Of a stretch of DNA of 50,233 bases, positions 44,716 through 50,233 are shown piece by piece. A program made the position numbers and the translations under genes. How positions within the stretch are numbered: position 1 is the stretch's first letter; each line of letters begins with the position of its first letter. Source of the stretch: Bacteroidota bacterium (GTDB lineage: Bacteria > Bacteroidota > Bacteroidia > Flavobacteriales > Flavobacteriaceae); contig JAQCIQ010000014.1 in NCBI GenBank assembly GCA_027592025.1, positions 1 to 50,233 on the forward strand. The letters are read 5' to 3'. Under the pieces are notes generated by a model. The model searched no databases. It was not told the DNA's origin and worked only from the letters and a program-made list of their open reading frames with translations.

Positions 44716-46314
44716 CTAGTCGAGTGTAAACTCAATTATTTCGTCCCATCCAGCCCGTATGTCCAAAGATTCAGGATAGTGACTGATGCGCTCCCCTTGC
44801 CGACGTTCTAAAAACCGGCCGCTGTCGTAAATGCCATTTTTGTTGGTATCTGCAATCAATCGCAAGTAGTAAATGCCAGGATTGAGAAATTGAAAATCAA
44901 CAGGTCCTGCTTGGGTCACATAGGTTTCTCTTTTGATGTCTCCACTTCGATCAACCAACTGCAGTATGGCAGGATAGGAGGCATTATTTAAGTTGATTCT
45001 CAAATTACCATAGTCGTCTAAACTTTTAGTTCTAAGCCTAAAATTCAAGGTGTCATTAACCGTGTCAAAGAAATCAGTAAAGGCACCAGGGAAAGCCTTG
45101 AAAACGTAGTTGTTGGAAGGTTTTTTTTCAAAATCAAAAATCACTTCATTGGCCAAACTGTCAATTTTGAATTGGAACAACACAGGAAGAGTGTCCTGAT
45201 CGACCAAATTGATTAAAGTGTCATCAACTTTTACCAGAGGTAAATTGGCAGTTAAGATAAGCTGCTCATTCAAATTGATGCTGCTCTGAGGTCGGCTAGT
45301 CACAATTAAAGAATCGCGTTTGATGTCTCTAAGTTGTACCGTTGAACTATCTTTTAACGATAAATGGGAAGTAACAAATTGAAGAGAATCGTATGGGGTA
45401 GAGCTGCGATACCAATAATACAAACTGTCTGTTTTTTGATCAAGGGTTATCCTGCTTCTAAAACTACTGTCTACCTTGGAAATTAAAGAAATATGCATCT
45501 TTTTTCCTGGGCCTTCAAATCCAAAAACCAGCTTGTTATTGGTCATTTGTTTTACTTTTTTCGGCTTAAATTCCACGTCTTCCTTGAATAGATTGAGGAC
45601 AAATGACTCTTCTGTGGGCAGACTGATTTCCTTTTCGACAAACCCAATATAATCTTTCCCTTGCTGGTAGGTATAATCCCTGCTTTCCTCTTCTAAAGCA
45701 ATGAGTTTATAAGATCCAGACTTCACATTTTCTATTAAGAAACCAGAGGTGCTGTCGGTAGTTTGACTGACGTATTTGGGCTTTTTTTGATATACAATGG
45801 AGTCTTTGTAAGTGGAATCAATCTCGTACAACATGACAGCAATAATTGACTTGGGCTCTCGATTTTCTGAATTTATTGCTACTCCTGATACTTTCAAGGA
45901 ATCAATATACTCCCCCGTCGAAAATACATACTTAAAGAAAGGATAAGGGTTGCCTTCGTTATTGTCAATGATACTCTCTCCAAAACTCAACGCATAAGTG
46001 GTTTCGGGCAATAGACTATCGATCAGTCGTATCGTTAATTTTTTGCTTGCCGTTCCCATGGGCAAAATCTCGGGTTGAGTATTCATCGGAGGGGAAATGA
46101 TTAACTGTTGCTGGAGATTTTTGAGCTTTACATATTCGTCGAAAACGATTATAATTTCTTTAGCGCTAAAATTAACGGAATAATTCTCTGGAGTCATCTG
46201 CAAAATCATTGGAGGATCTTCGTCAATGATCCCGCCTGATGGATTGCCTCGATTCGCACAAGATTGAAGAATTAGTATCAACCCGATAACCCAAAAAGAA
46301 AGTCGCTTCAGCAT
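44716..46314 (-). CDS. Ig-like domain lipoprotein (SbsA_Ig-like N-terminus)
   Basis: A 532-residue protein with a lipoprotein signal ending ILQSC (Cys19), followed by ANRGNPSGG. An SbsA-type Ig-like domain follows (about 28-125: PPMILQMTPENYSVNFSAKE, FDEYVKL, LLPETTYALSFG). A carboxypeptidase-regulatory-like beta domain (about 130-225) comes next; later regions look beta-rich. The C-terminal section (RLIADTNKNGIYDSGRFL) has a Ca-binding-like loop. Proteins of this layout are widespread in Flavobacteriia and their function is unknown. It is probably anchored at the outer membrane or in the periplasm. A TACTTTTG octamer (46319-46326, minus strand) ends four bases before the ATG, hinting at a leaderless transcript. 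Confidence 0.82.
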   Translation of the reverse strand: MLKRLSFWVIGLILILQSCANRGNPSGGIIDEDPPMILQMTPENYSVNFSAKEIIIVFDEYVKLKNLQQQLIISPPMNTQPEILPMGTASKKLTIRLIDSLLPETTYALSFGESIIDNNEGNPYPFFKYVFSTGEYIDSLKVSGVAINSENREPKSIIAVMLYEIDSTYKDSIVYQKKPKYVSQTTDSTSGFLIENVKSGSYKLIALEEESRDYTYQQGKDYIGFVEKEISLPTEESFVLNLFKEDVEFKPKKVKQMTNNKLVFGFEGPGKKMHISLISKVDSSFRSRITLDQKTDSLYYWYRSSTPYDSLQFVTSHLSLKDSSTVQLRDIKRDSLIVTSRPQSSINLNEQLILTANLPLVKVDDTLINLVDQDTLPVLFQFKIDSLANEVIFDFEKKPSNNYVFKAFPGAFTDFFDTVNDTLNFRLRTKSLDDYGNLRINLNNASYPAILQLVDRSGDIKRETYVTQAGPVDFQFLNPGIYYLRLIADTNKNGIYDSGRFLERRQGERISHYPESLDIRAGWDEIIEFTLD

Positions 46315-46318
46315 CCGT

Positions 46319-46326
46319 CAAAAGTA
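46319..46326 (-). promoter_or_regulatory. Possible -7 element ending 4 bases before the Ig-lipoprotein ATG
   Basis: Minus-strand TACTTTTG (46326-46319), then ACGG, then ATG. A matching TTG at 19-21 bases is absent; only an A/T-rich stretch lies there. If used, the mRNA would start at or next to the start codon. Confidence 0.45.
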
Positions 46327-46370
46327 AACATAGCCAATGATTAAATAAAAAAAATATACAAGATTGTCGG

Positions 46371-47048
46371 CTAACTGGAAATGGTAGCAGCTATGGTAGC
46401 AAGATTCACGTTATGATACCCAGCGCTATGGAGTGTATTAGTGCAAGCCTCGAGGGTTGCTCCTGTAGTAATTAAATCGTCAACTAGGAGAAGGTTGGAC
46501 TTAGCTTTTAAAGGATTGTTGGATTTAGCGCTGAAGGTGTCCGACAATACCTTAGTGCGCTCTTCAGCCGTCAGGGTAACTTGAGATTTAACTTCTTTTG
46601 ATTTTTGAAGTATGTCCATGGAGCACTCGCAGCCAAATTCATCTGCCAAAGCCACGGCAAAATAGGCCACTTGATTATAACCCCGTTCTCGAATCCGTTT
46701 TGCAGAAATGGGTACAGGTATGACCATATCTACATGACCAAAAAACCGAGACTCCTTTAAAATGGATCCAAACCATCGACCTATCATCGTTCCGATGCTC
46801 TGTTGGCCGTGATATTTTAGTTCATGAAGAAGATGCTGAACTCTATTGTTAGGTTCGAATTTCAGAAAGGAAGTTGCTCTGGCAATGGCTATTCTTCCAA
46901 AGAAATGAAGCTCGATGGGGTTCGGATTTTGTAAGTGATAATTGGTTTGTGGCAGTTCGTGTCGGCAATTGGCACAAATACCCTTTTCGCCCTGTGTAAG
47001 AATTCTTTCACAGGCGTGACATAACGGTGGAAAAATGAGATTAAACAT
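46371..47048 (-). CDS. comF: ComF-family phosphoribosyltransferase-like protein
   Basis: A 225-residue protein from the ATG at 47048. Longer in-frame starts reach 47186 but overlap glyQS and lie upstream of the promoter at 47072-47102. An N-terminal zinc-finger pair, CHACE and CANC (about 10-30), precedes a phosphoribosyltransferase domain with the PRPP-loop motif LLLVDDLITTGATLEAC (about 184-200). ComF proteins assist uptake of single-stranded DNA in competent bacteria, but comF is widespread in species not known to be competent. It is divergent from glyQS and 56 bases before the Ig-lipoprotein gene in the same direction. Confidence 0.93.
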   Translation of the reverse strand: MFNLIFPPLCHACERILTQGEKGICANCRHELPQTNYHLQNPNPIELHFFGRIAIARATSFLKFEPNNRVQHLLHELKYHGQQSIGTMIGRWFGSILKESRFFGHVDMVIPVPISAKRIRERGYNQVAYFAVALADEFGCECSMDILQKSKEVKSQVTLTAEERTKVLSDTFSAKSNNPLKAKSNLLLVDDLITTGATLEACTNTLHSAGYHNVNLATIAATISS

Positions 47049-47071
47049 GAGAACAAATTCACGGAGTGTTT

Positions 47072-47102
47072 CAAAATTAAGGGGAGAATCTCTAATTGTC
47101 AA
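47072..47102 (-). promoter_or_regulatory. Promoter of comF
   Basis: On the minus strand, TTG (47102-47100), 20 bases, then TAATTTTG (47079-47072) fits the consensus fully. The predicted leader to the ATG at 47048 is about 20 bases. This supports the short comF start. Confidence 0.72.
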
Positions 47103-47153
47103 GTCTATGGATTTATATTTCTGTATTTCGATTTTTTTGTCGGCTGCGTTTTT

Positions 47154-47161
47154 TATTTTTG
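47154..47161 (+). promoter_or_regulatory. Possible -7 element of glyQS, 4 bases before the ATG
   Basis: TATTTTTG (47154-47161), then CTGG, then ATG at 47166. With the usual spacing, transcription would start at or next to the A of ATG. The nearest upstream TTG (47137-47139) is 14 bases away, shorter than usual. Confidence 0.45.
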
Positions 47162-47165
47162 CTGG

Positions 47166-48707
47166 ATGATGCAAGCAGACGATCAATTCAAAAAAGTACT
47201 ATCTCACGCCAAAGAATATGGCTTTGTTTTTCAAAGTAGTGATATTTATGATGGATTGAGTGCCGTTTATGACTACGGACAAAATGGATCGGCCCTAAAG
47301 AACAACATCAGGAACTATTGGTGGCAGTCAATGGTACAACTCAACGATAATATCGTTGGAATTGATGCTGCAATTTTTATGCACCCTACAACTTGGAAAG
47401 CTTCTGGCCACGTCGATGCGTTTAACGACCCTTTGATCGACAATAAAGATTCAAAAAAGAGATATAGAGCCGACGTTTTGATTGAAGACCATATCGCGAA
47501 GATTGAAGCCAAAATTGATAAAGAGGTCTCAAAAGCAGCAAAACGATTTGGGGAAAGTTTTGATAAAGAGCAATTTGTCTCGACCAACGAAAGAGTTATA
47601 GCGTATCAATCAAATATCACATCGATTCAAAAGCGATTAGGTAAAAGCCTTGAGAATGAGGACTTGGCCGATGTTAAGGCATTAATTGAAGAACTTGACA
47701 TTGTATGTCCGGTATCTGGGAGTAAAAATTGGACAGAGGTCAAGCAGTTTAATTTGATGTTCGGGACAAAATTGGGAGCCTCGGCTGAACACGCCATGGA
47801 TCTCTATCTCCGTCCTGAAACGGCGCAAGGTATTTTTGTCAATTTTTTGAACGTGCAGAAATCGGGTAGAATGAAAATTCCATTCGGAATTGCGCAAACA
47901 GGTAAAGCGTTTAGAAACGAAATAGTGGCAAGGCAATTCATATTCCGAATGCGCGAATTTGAGCAAATGGAAATGCAATTCTTCGTCCAACCAGGAACTC
48001 AACAAGAGTGGTACGAGCTATGGAAAGAAAAGCGATTGAGATGGCATCTTTCGTTAGGGATTTCCTCTGATAATTACCGTTTTCATGACCATGAAAAGTT
48101 AGCTCATTATGCTGATGCCGCCTCTGACATTGAATTCAAATTTCCTTTTGGCTTTAAAGAATTGGAAGGCATCCATTCTCGCACGGATTTCGATTTGACT
48201 CAGCACCAGCAACATTCTGGCAAGAAATTGCAGTATTTTGACAACGACACACAAGAGCACTACGTGCCATATGTGGTTGAAACATCGATTGGACTAGATC
48301 GGATGTTTTTAGCTGTTTTTTCTAATGCCTTGCAAGATGAAGATTTGGGTGATGGAAATGTCAGAACCGTTTTGAGACTCCCTTCTGTTTTAGCTCCCAT
48401 TAAAGTGGCTGTTTTGCCATTGGTTAAAAAAGATGGACTTCCTGAATTGGCTCAAAAAGTGGTTGACGATTTGAAATACGATTGTGTTGTTGAATTCGAT
48501 CAGAAGGATGCTGTTGGCCGTCGTTATCGAAGACAAGATGCTCTTGGGACACCTTTTTGCATCACTATTGATCATCAAACCTTAGAGGATCAAACCGTAA
48601 CCCTCCGTCATCGAGATTGCATGACTCAAGAGAGGTTAACTATTTTTGAAGCACAACAAAAAATTTTGAAAGCAACCTCGCTTTCAACATGGTTGAAGAA
48701 ATTGTAA
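47166..48707 (+). CDS. glyS: Glycine--tRNA ligase, class II alpha2 type
   Basis: A 513-residue enzyme (also called glyQS) of the homodimeric, eukaryote/archaea-like class II type, distinct from the tetrameric E. coli enzyme. The N-terminus SHAKEYGFVFQSSDIYDGLS begins the fold. The segment LYLRPETAQGIFVNF and the motif 2 region RNEIVARQFIFRMREFEQME (about 251-270) are diagnostic, with motif 3 in ETSIGLDRMFLAVFSNA. The C-terminal anticodon-binding domain runs from about residue 400 to the end. The start may be either of two adjacent ATGs (47166 or 47169). The comF promoter lies in the same intergenic stretch, facing away. Confidence 0.96.
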   Translation: MMQADDQFKKVLSHAKEYGFVFQSSDIYDGLSAVYDYGQNGSALKNNIRNYWWQSMVQLNDNIVGIDAAIFMHPTTWKASGHVDAFNDPLIDNKDSKKRYRADVLIEDHIAKIEAKIDKEVSKAAKRFGESFDKEQFVSTNERVIAYQSNITSIQKRLGKSLENEDLADVKALIEELDIVCPVSGSKNWTEVKQFNLMFGTKLGASAEHAMDLYLRPETAQGIFVNFLNVQKSGRMKIPFGIAQTGKAFRNEIVARQFIFRMREFEQMEMQFFVQPGTQQEWYELWKEKRLRWHLSLGISSDNYRFHDHEKLAHYADAASDIEFKFPFGFKELEGIHSRTDFDLTQHQQHSGKKLQYFDNDTQEHYVPYVVETSIGLDRMFLAVFSNALQDEDLGDGNVRTVLRLPSVLAPIKVAVLPLVKKDGLPELAQKVVDDLKYDCVVEFDQKDAVGRRYRRQDALGTPFCITIDHQTLEDQTVTLRHRDCMTQERLTIFEAQQKILKATSLSTWLKKL

Positions 48708-48909
48708 AATTTCATTTTATTCAACTAGTTTCTTGAAATTTTCATTTGTTCTAATTCATTTAGGGGTACTTTATTTTTCAGATCTTTTCTTTTAGTTGAT
48801 TTTCATAATTTATATTATTGATTTTCAATAAATTAAGTTATTAAATTCGTTTTAATAAAGAAAAATATTGATTAACTTTCCTGCGCTAATACCCTAAATT
48901 TACGATTTG
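48708..48909. other. AT-rich intergenic region between glyQS and the secreted protein gene
   Basis: 202 bases, strongly A/T-rich. It has an imperfectly placed promoter candidate (TTG 48868-48870, 24 bases, TAAATTTA 48895-48902) and an A/T-only inverted repeat overlapping the glyQS stop (48706-48714 with 48734-48742). No gene or RNA is recognised. Confidence 0.5.
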
Positions 48910-50233
48910 ATGAAAAAACAATTACACCTATTTTTTGCATTAGTTGGCTTCACTTTTACTTCGGTGGTTTCAGCCCAATTTTTAGAAAACAAACCTGGCA
49001 AGCCAGTTAATATTAGTAAGCCTATTTCGGTAGTCAAAGTTCCCTCGATTGCCTCCAGAGCCACATTGTCTCGCCCAGATTTGAGTCGTGAAGTTGAAAT
49101 GCAAGACGGACGTGCTTCTAGGTATGACATTATCCCTGGAAAAGGTTCTAGTGGCCATGATCCCCTTTGGCAAAAATCAACAAAAAACAATCACGTTTAG
49201 TCGGTAAAACGCCCAATTTGGTTTTTGAAACTGCGTCGAGTGGTGCTCAACCAAGTGATCCTGATGGCGCTGTTGGGCCCAATCATTATGTTACAGTAAC
49301 TAACACTGCCTTTCAGATTTTCGACAAACAAGGTAACTCGCTTACTGGAGGTTTATTGAACACCTCGGTTATTTTTCCTCAGTCTGGTTGTTGTGATTTA
49401 ACGATTTCCTATGATAATCTTGCTGATAGGTATGTGATGTCGTTATTACGGGTAACAACTGGCTCTAAAAATATACAGGTCGCTATTTCAGATGGTCCTG
49501 ACCCAGTAAATGATTCCTGGACTGTATACGCCTACGAACCTGTTCGAGATTACAATAAATTGTCAGTTTGGCGCGATGGATATTATGTGACAGAAAACAC
49601 TGCCCAAGTTAAAAAAGTTCACGTATTTGAAAGAGACAAAATGATTCAAGGAGATCCGAATGCCCAAATTGTTTCTTTTGAACTGCCTGGAATTGTTACT
49701 AGTGGTTTTTCCCCCCCCTCAAGCTTTTAACATTGCTTCTTCTGATTTTCCCACAGCAGGTGGCGCTCCAGTCGTGTTTTTGCAAGATGATTCGTATAAT
49801 GGTGTGTCAGTAGATCATATTAAAATGTGGACCGTCGACATGGATTGGCCCAATGTCAATAACTCAACTATTTCTGCTGCGACAGAGTATAACGTTACTC
49901 CTTTCGTGAGTGTTTTTGACGGTGGTAGTTTCAATAACTTGATCCAACCAAATAGCACGGTCAGAATTGATGCTATTCAAGCTACTATTATGAATCAGGC
50001 TACATTTAGAAAATTTACTACCCATAACAGTGCAGTATTTAATTTTGTGGTTGATGTAGATGGCACATCAGCCAAGCAAGCAGGAATCCGATGGTATGAA
50101 ATGAGACAAGCCTCCGATACTGATCCATGGACAATTTATCAAGAAGGTACTTATACAGCGCCGGACAATAGAAACGCCTGGATGGGAAGCATGTCGATAG
50201 ATTCGTTTGGTAATATCGCTCTTGGTTATTCCG
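48910..50233 (+). CDS. Large secreted protein, two homopolymer frame breaks, runs off the right edge
   Basis: The start at 48910 gives MKKQLHLFFALVGF, a signal peptide ending VVSAQ. The first frame stops at 49200. The homologous continuation starts near 49182 in the frame one base back (KKQSRLVGKTPNLVFE) and stops at 49730. The first frame then resumes near 49719 (FSPPQAFNIASSDF) and stays open to the window end. One missing A in the run at 49182-49187 and one extra C in the run at 49711-49718 would give one continuous reading frame of at least 440 codons. The protein is extracellular and beta-rich (DPDGAVGPNHYVTVTNTAFQ; SMSIDSFGNIALGYS), a pattern seen in large Bacteroidota secreted proteins; its function is not recognised. 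Any C-terminal type IX signal is outside the window. Confidence 0.72.

Noticed and set aside
47049-47186. N-terminal extension of comF to 47186
   Set aside because: It would overlap glyQS, lies upstream of a good comF promoter, and the extra 46 residues are Lys-rich sequence unlike ComF, whose normal start is just before the zinc-finger cysteines.
48706-48742. A/T-only inverted repeat overlapping the glyQS stop as a terminator
   Set aside because: The 9-bp stem has one G-C pair, the loop is 19 bases and no T-run follows; in such AT-rich DNA this can occur by chance.

Overview
The window looks like core chromosome of a gliding or T9SS-secreting member of the Bacteroidota, most likely class Flavobacteriia. 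The reasons are: an alternative complex III (act) operon joined to a cytochrome oxidase operon; a full-length SprA (T9SS translocon) gene in the order maeB-ruvA-sprA-gcvH-vanZ-tonB; a DUF2723 membrane protein; no purine-rich Shine-Dalgarno sites; and many promoters of the Bacteroidota type (TTTG or TTG, then 19-21 bases, then TAnnTTTG). I see no rRNA, insertion sequence, prophage or CRISPR array, and base composition looks even.

Layout. 1-2981 (-) is a DUF2723 membrane protein cut by the left edge. It diverges from an arsR-acr3 arsenite resistance pair (3151-4566) with a palindromic operator. A tRNA-Gln (4668-4740) with its own promoter and terminator follows. Then comes rimP-nusA-infB (4899-9283), whose leader holds a strong G/C hairpin, and a convergent SPOR-domain gene. 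9863-21102 is the respiratory operon actABCDEF-coxB-coxA, which ends in a clear terminator. Next are ruvB-queG, maeB, ruvA and the 7.3-kb sprA, then gcvH, a VanZ-like gene, two tandem tonB-like genes and thiL. On the right are a Xaa-Pro aminopeptidase (-), a large secreted BNR/sortilin-like propeller protein, sdhCAB, an Ig-like lipoprotein (-), comF (-), glyQS and a secreted protein cut by the right edge.

Function. Energy metabolism dominates. Succinate dehydrogenase (sdhCAB) feeds menaquinol, alternative complex III oxidises it, and the adjacent aa3-type oxidase reduces oxygen. Malic enzyme, the glycine cleavage H protein and thiL supply central metabolism. SprA and the TonB-like proteins serve outer-membrane secretion and transport.

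Most notable observations. (1) There are three homopolymer-associated frame breaks in otherwise intact genes: A7 at 34275, A6 at 49182 and C8 at 49711. (2) Perfect palindromes lie at the act promoter and just upstream of the sdh promoter. (3) An 8-bp G/C hairpin sits in the rimP leader. (4) A coherent promoter set includes two good cases, and two weaker ones, where transcription may begin at or next to the start codon (leaderless mRNAs). (5) His-rich segments occur in ActF and CoxA. I found no clear evidence for a wholly new multi-gene system; most of the window is conserved flavobacterial core.
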